A stretch of DNA of 64,000 nt, taken from an uncultured Prevotellaceae bacterium. GTDB lineage: Bacteria; Bacteroidota; Bacteroidia; Bacteroidales; Bacteroidaceae. The stretch spans positions 1 through 64,000 of the forward strand of contig CAMKSE010000010.1 in the NCBI GenBank assembly GCA_946415365.1, read 5' to 3'. A program made the translations under genes and the position numbers. The notes below the pieces were generated by a model, which searched no databases, was not told where the DNA came from, and saw nothing but the letters and a program-made list of their open reading frames with translations. This document shows positions 16,392 through 24,071 of the stretch, in pieces (positions within the stretch are counted from its first letter, which is position 1; every line of letters starts with the position of its first letter).

Positions 16392-16988
16392 ATGATAGCG
16401 AAGGAACAAGAAGACGACTGTTTAGGGCGCGACACAACGATGTGTGGTGACCCCATTTCTTGGTTTCCGATGAGAGTAACCTACTCCCGTGAACTCAAGG
16501 TTAAGGCAGAGCTGGACCGGCTGGCGATTGAAAACTTCTTGCCGATGACGTATAAGTTGCTCGATGCCGATACAGAGAATCCCCATCGTGACCTTGTTCC
16601 CGCTATTAACAACCTCATATTCATCCACTCCTCTAAAGACCGCATTAGTAGTCTGAAATCGTCAAATGCCGTGTTACAGCCTTTGCGCTATATGATGGAC
16701 CGAACAGTCCAGCAGTCACATACCATTATGACGGTGCCCGATGCCCAGATGCAGAATTTCATGCGCGTCGCTTCCAGGACCGACGACAGTGTGATGTTCC
16801 TTAACGACGAGACGGTAGTCGGCAAGGTCGGCAAGCACGTTCTGATTACTGGTGGTGTTTTTGATGGAGTCACAGGAGTCATCCGTCGTGTCAAGCGCTG
16901 TAAGCGTGTGGTTGTTGAACTTGAAGGTATAGCCACTGTCGCCATTGCCTTTGTCCCCTCCGTTCTGCTTAAGGAGATTGAAAACTGA
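16392..16988 (+). CDS. UpxY-type NusG-like transcription antiterminator
   Basis: A 198-residue protein with a NusG N-terminal domain (SWFPMRVTYSRELKVKAELDRL at about 24-45, LIFIHSSKDRI near 75-85) and a C-terminal KOW segment (VGKHVLITGGVFDGVTGVIRRV). UpxY proteins of Bacteroides load onto RNA polymerase in the leader of a capsule operon and stop early termination. Normally the gene is first in its capsule operon. Here 8.4 kb of other genes separate it from gmd, so it may be an orphan left by rearrangement or act in trans. Length and domains are normal. Confidence 0.88.
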   Translation: MIAKEQEDDCLGRDTTMCGDPISWFPMRVTYSRELKVKAELDRLAIENFLPMTYKLLDADTENPHRDLVPAINNLIFIHSSKDRISSLKSSNAVLQPLRYMMDRTVQQSHTIMTVPDAQMQNFMRVASRTDDSVMFLNDETVVGKVGKHVLITGGVFDGVTGVIRRVKRCKRVVVELEGIATVAIAFVPSVLLKEIEN

Positions 16989-17008
16989 AATCTATTAGTA
17001 TAGGATGC

Positions 17009-17037
17009 ATTTTAGGAGGCGTAAACCTCTCTAAAAT
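17009..17037 (+). terminator. Possible terminator after the UpxY gene
   Basis: ATTTTAG-GAGG and CCTCT-CTAAAAT form an imperfect hairpin of about 11 bp with one bulge, 20 bases after the stop. A T-run is lacking, so it may be weak or only a processing structure. Confidence 0.45.
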
Positions 17038-17073
17038 CTTAAATATTCTCAAAAATATAGTTAAAAACAAAAA

Positions 17074-17109
17074 TTTAGTTGTAACTAAACAGTTATATGC
17101 CTATATTTG
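17074..17109 (+). promoter_or_regulatory. Operator and promoter at the toxin gene start
   Basis: TTTAGTT-GT-AACTAAA (17074-17089) is a perfect 7-bp inverted repeat, a likely site for the HTH antitoxin. TTG (17079-17081) and TATATTTG (17102-17109) are 20 bases apart, a close promoter match, but its -7 box lies after the annotated ATG at 17097. Either translation starts downstream or the -7 match is a coincidence of the coding sequence. Confidence 0.5.
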
Positions 17110-17477
17110 CACTCCGAAAGATAGAAGCTATTAAGGGTAAGCAAGAGTTTGATAAACTCGTAGTCGATGGCAAATGCCTCTTTGACGAGTTCGAGGAAGG
17201 GCTCCAGGAGCGCGATCGAAAAGAGATGGCTGGTATTTATAACTGTATGCAGGCTGTTGCCGATTTAAGATCTCTTCCATCAAAAAAATTTCATTTCTAT
17301 GATGATGGTGAGAATGGGGTTCGGGAGTTTGAATTTAAAAGTAAGAACCTGCGTGTATATGGTATAACAAAGAAGAATGGTAAGATAGTCATATATGGTG
17401 GAACAAAGACAAATCAAGCTCATGACTCTGCTGAGTTCCGTAGAATAAAGAACCTATATTTATCGTCACTAACCTAA
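17097..17477 (+). CDS. RelE/HigB-family toxin of a toxin-antitoxin-chaperone module
   Basis: A 126-residue protein with the RelE/ParE-fold pattern of Bacteroidota HigB-like toxins: a charged N-terminal helix, LPSKKFHFYDDGENGVREFEFKSKNLRVYGI around 73-103 and a C-terminal strand-helix with KIVIYGGTKTNQ. Such toxins are usually ribosome-dependent mRNA nucleases. The order toxin, HTH antitoxin, SecB-like chaperone matches the TAC organisation of Mycobacterium Rv1955-Rv1957. It follows an inverted-repeat operator. The ATG at 17097 keeps the first strand (IFALRKIEAI) but overlaps the best promoter match. Confidence 0.82.
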   Translation: MPIFALRKIEAIKGKQEFDKLVVDGKCLFDEFEEGLQERDRKEMAGIYNCMQAVADLRSLPSKKFHFYDDGENGVREFEFKSKNLRVYGITKKNGKIVIYGGTKTNQAHDSAEFRRIKNLYLSSLT

Positions 17478-17495
17478 ACTTAAAACAAAAAAATC

Positions 17496-17855
17496 ATGAA
17501 TAGAGATGAATTATTAAAGAATCCTGCGTATTGGACGGCAGAGTATCAGAATGAACTCTATCGTCAGATAGATGAATTCATGCGTAAGCATCAGATGAAT
17601 AAGTCCCAATTGGCAGAGTATTTGGGCTGTACGAAAGGTTATGTAACTCAGTTGTTAAACGGAGATTTTGACCATAAGCTTAGCAAGTTTATAGAACTTT
17701 CACTTGCTATCAATAAAATACCTGAAATCTCATTTTCAGATGTTGATGAGTATATCCTTTCAGACGAAAAAGAGTATATCCTTCAGGCAAATAGCACTGA
17801 CAAAGCAGATGCAACGTCAGAAATGCTTGATTTATCCTATTTGTTAGCGGCATAA
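17496..17855 (+). CDS. Xre-family HTH antitoxin (HigA-like)
   Basis: A 119-residue protein with a helix-turn-helix at residues about 32-60 (MNKSQLAEYLGCTKGYVTQLLNG). It should bind the toxin through its flexible C-terminus and repress the shared promoter. In TAC systems the C-terminal tail of the antitoxin is also the site recognised by the chaperone; here residues 85-119 form an acidic, presumably disordered tail. The gene begins 18 bases after the toxin stop and ends 2 bases before the SecB-like gene. Confidence 0.87.
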   Translation: MNRDELLKNPAYWTAEYQNELYRQIDEFMRKHQMNKSQLAEYLGCTKGYVTQLLNGDFDHKLSKFIELSLAINKIPEISFSDVDEYILSDEKEYILQANSTDKADATSEMLDLSYLLAA

Positions 17856-17857
17856 TT

Positions 17858-18268
17858 ATGACTATACCATTTCGAATTCGTCAGATAAAAACTCAACAGT
17901 TTGCCATGTTCCCCGATCAGTTGGTAAATGGCGACAACGTAACCGTAGAGTCCGAGTTTGGTTTTGGCGTTAATGCTGATGCAAGTGACATTCGATGCAT
18001 CACCAAGATAAACTACATTCAAGGTGAGAAACTCCTCCTTACTACCGAGGTTTACTGTTTTTTCGAGGTGAACGAGGAAGGTAGTAGACTACTTGCCGAG
18101 AAAGGACGTGTCGAAGTTGGCTTCCTGCGCTATCTTGCAACCATTGCTACCGGTACAGTACGTGGTATTATACATACTAAGACAGAGAACACGATACTTA
18201 ATCCCGTTGTATTACCTCCATTGAATTTGGTAGAAGCTATTAAGGATGACTTTGTTTTCCGTCAATAA
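17858..18268 (+). CDS. SecB-like chaperone of the TAC module
   Basis: A 136-residue SecB-fold protein. The C-terminal part FLRYLATIATGTVRGIIHTKTENTILNPVVLPPLNL is the SecB helix and following strand. TAC-type SecB proteins hold the aggregation-prone antitoxin and control toxin release, for example on phage attack or export stress. The tight position behind the antitoxin (2-base gap) supports this over general protein export. The N-terminal half is poorly conserved. Confidence 0.82.
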   Translation: MTIPFRIRQIKTQQFAMFPDQLVNGDNVTVESEFGFGVNADASDIRCITKINYIQGEKLLLTTEVYCFFEVNEEGSRLLAEKGRVEVGFLRYLATIATGTVRGIIHTKTENTILNPVVLPPLNLVEAIKDDFVFRQ

Positions 18269-18297
18269 TGTCACCCTTTTAGAGCGCCATAACCTGT

Positions 18298-18620
18298 GGC
18301 TCTGCCCCACACCCCGGTGTTAATTCAAGGGTTTAGATTATTAAGGTTTTGTTACGCGCAGCCGATAAAAAATATATCGCGTGTCCCGCGATACCAAAAC
18401 AGTCAAGAAGTCGCGGTCTCTGCGACTTCCTGGTTAAATGAAAAGGACAAGCCGTGTCCCGGCTTACCAAAACGGAAGAAAATTGTCGGTCTCCGCAATT
18501 TTCTGTGTTGCATCCTCTCCATATAGGGAGAGGCCTTGGTGAGGGTGGATGTTTCTTGATTCGTTCTTTGCGCCAAAGAATGAATGATAGTAAGTTTCTT
18601 TGCTTCTTTCTTTGCGCCAA
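18298..18620 (+). repeat. Hairpin-mosaic repeat, copy H with two H1-H2 units
   Basis: The opening module (18298-18346) matches copies E and I. Unit 1 has H1 of the ATCGCG type (18376-18381 with 18387-18392) and H2 with one mismatch (18404-18413 with 18423-18432). Unit 2 has H1 of the AAGCCG type (18449-18454 with 18460-18465) and an H2 with fully changed but still complementary arms, AGAAAATTG / CAATTTTCT (18477-18485 with 18496-18504). It continues with CCTCTCC-ATATA-GGGAGAGG and two TTCTTTG-CGC-CAAAGAA hairpins. It lies between the converging TAC and amidase genes. Confidence 0.9.
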
Positions 18621-18697
18621 AGAAAGTAAGAAAAAAAAAGAGGCAGCAGCCTCTCCGCTACTACCTCTTTCCGAAGGAAAAGAAAAAACTTTTCAAG

Positions 18698-19126
18698 CTA
18701 CTTAACCGGCTGGAGATCCCAGTACTCCTTGATGGCATCAAAGCACGGACACTTCTTCCCGGGATTCAAATCCCGATGCCCGACGATGATGGCATTTGGG
18801 AAGTAAGTATGATAACGCTCGACCAGTTGACGCAGGGCTTTCACCTGCTCCGGTGTCCTCGTATCCTCGGCCTCACCTGCGGAATTCAGGCCGCCCTCGT
18901 AGCAGATCCCGATGGAATAACGGTTATGTCCCACGACATGAGCACCTGGCTCCGCGATATTCCTGCCGTGCTCGATGGTGCCGTCACGACGCACATATTC
19001 ATGATAACCGACGCACTTCCAGCCTTTGGAGCGATGGTACGCATCGATCTTCGCAATGGTGTTATGCTGATGAGGCATAATCCCATCGCAGTGAATGACA
19101 ATCATTGTAATCCTTCTCATAGGCAC
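18698..19126 (-). CDS. N-acetylmuramoyl-L-alanine amidase (amidase_2 / T7 lysozyme type)
   Basis: A 142-residue zinc amidase that cleaves the amide between muramic acid and the stem peptide. Metal ligands are recognisable: His12 (IVIHCDG), His117 (VGHRDLNPGKKCPCFD) and Cys128, with Tyr41/His42 in a YHEYV motif. There is no signal peptide, as in the many phage-like amidases of Bacteroidales that sit behind an HU-like gene. The start overlaps the end of the small membrane protein gene by 10 bases, so the three minus-strand genes form one operon. Confidence 0.92.
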   Translation of the reverse strand: MPMRRITMIVIHCDGIMPHQHNTIAKIDAYHRSKGWKCVGYHEYVRRDGTIEHGRNIAEPGAHVVGHNRYSIGICYEGGLNSAGEAEDTRTPEQVKALRQLVERYHTYFPNAIIVGHRDLNPGKKCPCFDAIKEYWDLQPVK

Positions 19127-19335
19127 GAGGTTGCACCCAGAGCGGTCAGGATGGCCGCAAGGATATTGATGAGCGTCTGAATGACATACCTCCAGATGGT
19201 CTTCTTCGAAGAAACCTGAACCGGAACCTCGGTACCCTCGGGAATCTCAGAAACCTCTGGCATCTCCTCCACTGGCATTTCATCCGATGACTTGCCAGTA
19301 AACAACTTGATAATTTTCTTGATTAATTTGAGCAT
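19117..19335 (-). CDS. Small membrane protein of the smalltalk type
   Basis: A 72-residue protein with a basic start (LKLIKKIIKLFTGK), an acidic Pro/Glu-rich middle and a C-terminal hydrophobic segment W-x-YVIQTLINILAAILTALGATSC. The end W-x8-10-hydrophobic-LGxxSC is the mark of the tiny smalltalk proteins that stand between HU-like and amidase genes in Bacteroidales; this version carries an N-terminal extension. A holin-like role with the amidase is an attractive inference but is not established. Confidence 0.75.
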   Translation of the reverse strand: MLKLIKKIIKLFTGKSSDEMPVEEMPEVSEIPEGTEVPVQVSSKKTIWRYVIQTLINILAAILTALGATSCL

Positions 19336-19374
19336 AACTTTTAATTTTTAATTGTAAAATAATGATTGAATAAA

Positions 19375-19415
19375 GTCACACAGACCGCAAGGTCTATCCG
19401 TGCCATCTGTGTGAC
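19375..19415 (-). terminator. Hairpin between the HU-like and smalltalk genes
   Basis: GTCACACAG (19375-19383) and CTGTGTGAC (19407-19415) pair perfectly over 9 bp; inside, AGACC-GCAA-GGTCT can form. On the minus strand a short TTTATT follows. It may partly terminate or protect the HU transcript. Confidence 0.5.
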
Positions 19416-19425
19416 CTAAGAGAGA

Positions 19426-20013
19426 TTAGTCGTTCTCGCCGGTATCATCACCGTTGTCACCGCCGCCATTGTTGGTGCCACCGCCCGTGTTAGTGCCGCC
19501 ACCACCGTTGTCCAAGTTGTTCTGGTTGTTGTCACTATCCTCCGTGGAATCCGTTGTAGTCTTGTTGACGCGCTTGAACGTCGCCTTCTGCTGGAAACGT
19601 TCGTTCCAGACCTTCGGCAGCTCGATGGAAATCTCAGCGGTGAGGTCACTCACAGAGAGGTCGCTCGTCTGCAGGACGCGGTTCACGTCGATGTCCAGTG
19701 TCGGGTCGGCAGCGAGTTTCGCCTCGAGCTTCTTCTTCAACTGGCTCTGCGTGATGGAGCCCGAAACCTTCGGACGGAAGGTAAGACCCTCAGGTGAGCA
19801 CACCACCTTGGCGTTCAGGCCCAGGACGAGTGGAAGACGATTCTCGATCTGCTTCATCACCGCAGCCACGTCAGCCGCTGTTACGGTCGAACCGTCAGCG
19901 AGGTAATCGCAGAGGGCGTTGAAGTCGAGCGACTGCTGATTCACCAAACGAGGAACCACGATGTCCTCATTGATCAATGCGTTAGTAACTTTGTAAAACT
20001 GTACGTTTAACAT
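19426..20013 (-). CDS. HU-like DNA-binding protein with Gly/Asn-rich acidic tail
   Basis: A 195-residue protein; residues 1-135 follow the Bacteroidales HU-HIG-like pattern (MLNVQFYKVTNALINEDIVVPRLVN, FNALCDYLADGSTVTAADVAAVM, LGLNAKVVCSPEGLTFRPKVSGS). From about 150 it is a Thr/Asn/Gly tail ending GDDTGEND, like the end of the HU-like protein at 7636-8241, although the folded parts differ. It is the first gene of the operon with the smalltalk and amidase genes and has its own promoter. Confidence 0.8.
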   Translation of the reverse strand: MLNVQFYKVTNALINEDIVVPRLVNQQSLDFNALCDYLADGSTVTAADVAAVMKQIENRLPLVLGLNAKVVCSPEGLTFRPKVSGSITQSQLKKKLEAKLAADPTLDIDVNRVLQTSDLSVSDLTAEISIELPKVWNERFQQKATFKRVNKTTTDSTEDSDNNQNNLDNGGGGTNTGGGTNNGGGDNGDDTGEND

Positions 20014-20171
20014 TTTGTTGCCCCTTGCCGGTAGGGGACTTGGTATTTAGCTCAGCTGTTGCCGAGCCCCGGCGGAAGTTAATAAATAATGTGAATTATA
20101 AATAGTCTGATAGCCTACTATCGATTGTTACGTGCAAAATTTCAAAGAGCGGTTGGAACTGATTTCCGCTG

Positions 20172-20202
20172 CAAAGGTACGACGTCAAAATACTGAAAGC
20201 AA
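20172..20202 (-). promoter_or_regulatory. Promoter of the HU-smalltalk-amidase operon
   Basis: On the minus strand TTG (20202-20200) and TACCTTTG (20179-20172) are 20 bases apart. It leaves a leader of about 150 bases. The other side, to 20301, shows no clear promoter for the ABC-3C operon. Confidence 0.7.
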
Positions 20203-20301
20203 GAAAGAAAAAAGTCACGAACTTTCTTTCTCTTTTCACCTTGAAAACCAGCGAATTACGAATTTAGTACGGAAGCATTTTTTTACTTTTTACACAGACT
20301 G

Positions 20302-20835
20302 ATGGAAATCAATATAAAGGGCAATCCCGGAACAGGTAATAGCTATACTGAAATCAAGATAGAACATGCCGATAGTGTCAACCCCAACGCTACCACTGTC
20401 ACCGTCACTCACAACCATTACGGTGAGAAGATGGCAACTTCCAAACAACAGCCGAAAAATGACGACAACATCGACACGACTCCTATACGCACCGAGATTC
20501 TTAACTACATCAGTTGCATCCGTCCTCTACTAAAAGATGAATGGAAAAGCTGCTACATGAAACTCTGGGAGGGCATTCTCAATCTCGATGTGATTGAAGC
20601 TGTCATCTATTATCCAGGCAAGCAGCAAGGTACGAACTTTAACCGCAGTTTGGTGGCCAACATCATCCACTACCTTGACAGCAAGGGTATTTACAAGGAT
20701 GATTACAATGCCACTACGATGACAGTTGCCTTGGAGGGTGATAAAGACCACACTGTTCGAAGTTCCCTTGGGAAAGACCCTGCCCCAGACATCGTTTCCC
20801 GTCTCGACCGTTTCTTTGAAACCTTTGAGGCATGA
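20302..20835 (+). CDS. Hypothetical protein with N-terminal G-N-P-G-T-G-N motif, first gene of the ABC-3C operon
   Basis: A 177-residue soluble protein. Residues 3-32 (IKGNPGTGNSYTEIKIEHAD, then SVNPNATTVTVTH) closely resemble the first residues of the next gene, though the rest differs. The C-terminal part (WKSCYMKLWEGILNLDVIEAVIYYPGKQQG, FNRSLVANIIHYLDSKGIY) looks like a compact helical domain I have seen only in uncharacterised Bacteroidales proteins. It lies 48 bases before the next gene. A shared interaction or assembly segment for the two proteins is inferred. Confidence 0.75.
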   Translation: MEINIKGNPGTGNSYTEIKIEHADSVNPNATTVTVTHNHYGEKMATSKQQPKNDDNIDTTPIRTEILNYISCIRPLLKDEWKSCYMKLWEGILNLDVIEAVIYYPGKQQGTNFNRSLVANIIHYLDSKGIYKDDYNATTMTVALEGDKDHTVRSSLGKDPAPDIVSRLDRFFETFEA

Positions 20836-20883
20836 GTGAAAGATCTGTGATATCCGTGCTATCTGTGTTACAAAAGATAAGGT

Positions 20884-21495
20884 ATGGACTTAAAAGTGAC
20901 AGGCGACCCAGGTCAGGGCAACTCCTATAGCGAGACAACGCTGCAGCATGTTGATAGTTTCAACCCTGCTGCTACTACGGTGAATTACAACTACAGTAGC
21001 AACAGCAGCCGCTTAGCATCCGACTTTGAACGACTCCGTCAGGAAATCCTCAAAGGCGTAAAACAGGAAACTATTGAGGAATTGAAATATTACATCACCA
21101 AATTGCCAGGCACCAGGTCTGCCGAAGATAAACTTTCCGACGGAGGATTCAAGCCGTCATCCATTAGGGAGGCCATCCGACTGAAAGACCTCTATGCCCG
21201 TCGTGCAACCATGTACCAGGACTATCCAGCTGCCCAGCAGATAAACCTCGATTTGTTCTCACGTATCAGACATGAGTTCGACGACACCATTTTTCCAATC
21301 ATTGAGAGTGGTGCAGAACTTTCAACCGTGATGCAGCAGATAAGGACAAAGATTGTGAACCCTATCATGCAACTGCTCAATGAAAATGGTGCCTACGACG
21401 AGCATTTACATTATTCCGAAGACCATATCTACGGCATGATCTACTACCTTACCGGTATGTGCCATCTCAATTGGAAGGATTATGATAACGTATAA
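20884..21495 (+). CDS. ABC-3C system component with N-terminal G-D-P-G-Q-G-N motif
   Basis: A 203-residue protein. Residues 3-31 repeat the motif of the upstream protein (VTGDPGQGNSYSETTLQHVD, SFNPAATTVNY). The following helical domain ends with HYSEDHIYGMIYYLTGMCHLNW, which resembles C-terminal domains found in the variable component of ABC-three-component conflict systems. Its stop lies 14 bases inside the next gene. It is probably the sensor or effector-adaptor; no enzymatic motif is visible. Confidence 0.75.
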   Translation: MDLKVTGDPGQGNSYSETTLQHVDSFNPAATTVNYNYSSNSSRLASDFERLRQEILKGVKQETIEELKYYITKLPGTRSAEDKLSDGGFKPSSIREAIRLKDLYARRATMYQDYPAAQQINLDLFSRIRHEFDDTIFPIIESGAELSTVMQQIRTKIVNPIMQLLNENGAYDEHLHYSEDHIYGMIYYLTGMCHLNWKDYDNV

Positions 21496-22003
21496 CCCGG
21501 CTTTCGATCTCTACCACTGTATCTTCCGCATGGCCAATATCCTGTTGCGGCTGGAAGATGACGAGAAGATGGAGTTGGATAAGGTTCGTATCTGGGACTT
21601 TTACGTATTGTTCCCCTCCAAGGTCTATGACATCACCATCCGTCGCTCTGAGGATGAAATACGCAAAGTTCGGGCAGCATACGTCAAGCGGGCGCACAAT
21701 CCATACGAGTACAAGGGCGACAATCGCAAGCTTCTTGAATGGATAAAGCCCGTTCAGGTCTCAGCCCTAGGCTGTCTGGTGTCGTGTGGCATACTTAGCA
21801 AAGATGAATATGAGGTAGGCCGTATCTGTGTGGCAAGCCGTCATAAGCTCGACGAATTTGTATCTCAGGTGGGATCTTTTACACCCAGTGAGCGTAATGT
21901 GCTGGCTTTCCTTAGCTTCTTCTCGCATAACATGTCGCTGACAGGTATTGACGGACTGAAAGCCCGGACTCACCTGCTGGAATCCAAGTACGATGCAGAA
22001 TAA
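21482..22003 (+). CDS. ABC-3C middle component
   Basis: A 173-residue protein with the pattern YNPAFDLYHCIFRMANILLRL, then DKVRIWDFYVLFPSKVYDI and a C-terminal helical part with FLSFFSHNMSLTGIDGLKART. This corresponds to the middle component of ABC-three-component systems, which links the variable component to the ATPase. The gene overlaps its neighbours on both sides (14 and 11 bases), strong evidence for a co-assembled complex. Confidence 0.82.
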   Translation: MITYNPAFDLYHCIFRMANILLRLEDDEKMELDKVRIWDFYVLFPSKVYDITIRRSEDEIRKVRAAYVKRAHNPYEYKGDNRKLLEWIKPVQVSALGCLVSCGILSKDEYEVGRICVASRHKLDEFVSQVGSFTPSERNVLAFLSFFSHNMSLTGIDGLKARTHLLESKYDAE

Positions 22004-23924
22004 TCTCTTTCTCCGTCGACTTCTTATCATTACCGATGAGAACCGTTGCGCTTACGATGAGCAATTCCATCGTGGAGTCAATATTATCCGTGGCCAGAAT
22101 TCCAGCGGCAAGTCCACCATAGTCCGTTTTATCTTCTATGCGCTGGGTGGCTGCTACAGCGATTTCGTGCCGGAAGCCCTGCGTTGTAAGATGGTGGTGG
22201 CTGAGGTGGAGATAAACAGTCGGGTCATCACCCTCAAACGCTATTTGGAGAAAACAGATAACGGTCAGAAGGTCAATCCAAAGAATCCGATGTATATCTA
22301 TTATGGCAGCATAGATGAATACAAGGCCGATCAGCGTGGCAAAAACCTGAAGTGGCAGAAGTATGGCTATAACGTATCCACAGAGCGATACAGCTATTCC
22401 AATATCCTGTTCAAGATGATGGGACTGCCGGAGTTCAAGGCCGACAGTAACATCACCATGCACCAGATTCTGCGTCTCATCTATCTCGATCAGGAGTCGC
22501 CGCTGTCATCCATCTTCTTTTTCGAACAATTCGACAAGGAGATTATCCGTGAAACCGTCTCGGAACTGTTAATGGGTCTATATGACGAACAATTGAGTCA
22601 ATCAAAGCTCGACCATCTAGCCGTTCAAAAACGTATCGAAGAAGTCAATCAGGCGGTTAGGATAACTGGTGAGTTCTTGTCTGATCCGCGTACCAAGTCC
22701 AGCGACTTCATCCGTTCGGAAATTGACAAACTGACTAATGAAATAGCCCAGATTACCGACCAGGTGCGCACACTACGCGAGGCTACTGTCGTGAAGAAAG
22801 TCAAGATGATGGAGTATCAACGTTTCCAGCAGGACATTTCCAGACGGCGAAAGGAGTGTGATGCATTGCAACATGAGATTCAGAAATTGAAGACCGACAT
22901 ACAGGATTCTACCTACTTCATCGAGGCACTTCAGCAGAAGAGCGATGCTCTGGAGCGTTCCATCTCCACTCGCGACTATTTTGATACTCTCCATCTTTCT
23001 TTCTGCCCGGAGTGTCTTTCTCCCATTGAAGATACAGCAGAACCTGGCCACTGCCGTTTGTGCAAGACCCCCATCGACCAGACCAAAGGCAAGACACAAG
23101 CCATTCGTATCAAGTTGGAGATGGAATTCCAGATACGCGAGAGCCGTTCCATTATGGAGGAGAATCAAGCCTTGCTGAATAAGAAGAGCGACCAACTCAA
23201 AATCATGCAACAGCAGTTGCGCACAGCCCAAAAACAATATGATAATGCAGTCAGGGATGTCCGTAGCACCAAAGACGAGCATATCGACCAACTCATTCAG
23301 GAAAAAGGTTTCAAGGAAGGCGAAATCATTCAGTTTCGTACTCTTCTTGAATATGCCGAGCGATATGAACGTTTGACGCACGATCTCAGCATACTGAAAG
23401 AGAAAGAGGCCAGGCTTGCCAACTATATTGCTGCAGCAAGGCATAAAATAGACAAGGAAAAAGAATCCATTAATAAGGCTATCTCTGCAAATGGCGTCTA
23501 TATGCTCAAGAATGATGAAGATCGTCAGACCGAATTCATGCAGGCAACCGATTTTACTGTCGATTACAAGCAGAATCAGGCTTATATCTCCAATCAGCAT
23601 ATCAAGCTGTCTGCCTCTTCCAGTTTCTATCTGAAGATGGCTGCACGTTTTGCCCTGTTTTTTGCTTCGTTGCAGGTTGACTCGATGATGTATCCCCGTC
23701 TGCTTTTCTCCGATAACATGGAGGACAAGGGTATGGAGCCTGATCGTGCAGCCAATTTTCAGCGTCTGGTAGTGCGCCGGTTGAGCGAAATGCCAAATCA
23801 GAACTATCAGTTGATTTTTGCCACTTCTATGATAGCTCCTGAGCTTGAAACGCCAGAGTACACTATAGGTGAGAATTATACGCAAGAGAATAAAAGTCTG
23901 AAATTTGACCCTCAAAAACCGTGA
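21993..23924 (+). CDS. ABC-3C SMC/Rad50-like ATPase
   Basis: A 643-residue ATPase with Walker A GQNSSGKST at 34-42, a long coiled-coil region (about 190-480) broken by a zinc-hook-like CPEC...CRLC element near 338-357, and a C-terminal ATPase half with LLFSDNMEDKGM near 570. Such ATPases are predicted to couple nucleotide or DNA-end sensing to the effector of ABC-3C biological conflict systems. The two-Cys-pair hook is unusual in position, as in Rad50. The TGA stop is part of the first palindrome of a 22-bp array. Confidence 0.9.
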   Translation: MQNNLFLRRLLIITDENRCAYDEQFHRGVNIIRGQNSSGKSTIVRFIFYALGGCYSDFVPEALRCKMVVAEVEINSRVITLKRYLEKTDNGQKVNPKNPMYIYYGSIDEYKADQRGKNLKWQKYGYNVSTERYSYSNILFKMMGLPEFKADSNITMHQILRLIYLDQESPLSSIFFFEQFDKEIIRETVSELLMGLYDEQLSQSKLDHLAVQKRIEEVNQAVRITGEFLSDPRTKSSDFIRSEIDKLTNEIAQITDQVRTLREATVVKKVKMMEYQRFQQDISRRRKECDALQHEIQKLKTDIQDSTYFIEALQQKSDALERSISTRDYFDTLHLSFCPECLSPIEDTAEPGHCRLCKTPIDQTKGKTQAIRIKLEMEFQIRESRSIMEENQALLNKKSDQLKIMQQQLRTAQKQYDNAVRDVRSTKDEHIDQLIQEKGFKEGEIIQFRTLLEYAERYERLTHDLSILKEKEARLANYIAAARHKIDKEKESINKAISANGVYMLKNDEDRQTEFMQATDFTVDYKQNQAYISNQHIKLSASSSFYLKMAARFALFFASLQVDSMMYPRLLFSDNMEDKGMEPDRAANFQRLVVRRLSEMPNQNYQLIFATSMIAPELETPEYTIGENYTQENKSLKFDPQKP

Positions 23925-23976
23925 GTTAACTCAAAACATCGATCGAGTTAACTCAACCGACAAATCGAGTTAACTC
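23923..23976. repeat. 22-bp-period palindrome array at the ABC-3C stop codon
   Basis: Three perfect palindromes GAGTTAACTC start at 23923, 23945 and 23967, exactly 22 bases apart, with 12-base spacers that both end ATC. The first overlaps the stop codon of the ATPase gene. The arrangement copies that at the NACHT gene end with a different palindrome. Confidence 0.92.
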
Positions 23977-24071
23977 AGGGTATTTTCAGAGATTGAGTCA
24001 CATCACATAAGCGATTATCAAGATGACGCTCTCCCCTGTAACAAGGCAGATAATTAAAATAATGTTTAGTC

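Noticed and set aside
18584..19180. A 198-residue plus-strand frame opposite the amidase
   Set aside because: The minus strand gives a full amidase with zinc ligands; the plus frame begins inside the hairpin mosaic and shows no domain.
22773..23915. A 380-residue open frame on the minus strand
   Set aside because: It mirrors the coiled-coil ATPase gene on the plus strand, which has clear Walker motifs and coupled neighbours; the minus frame has no recognisable domain or ribosome site.
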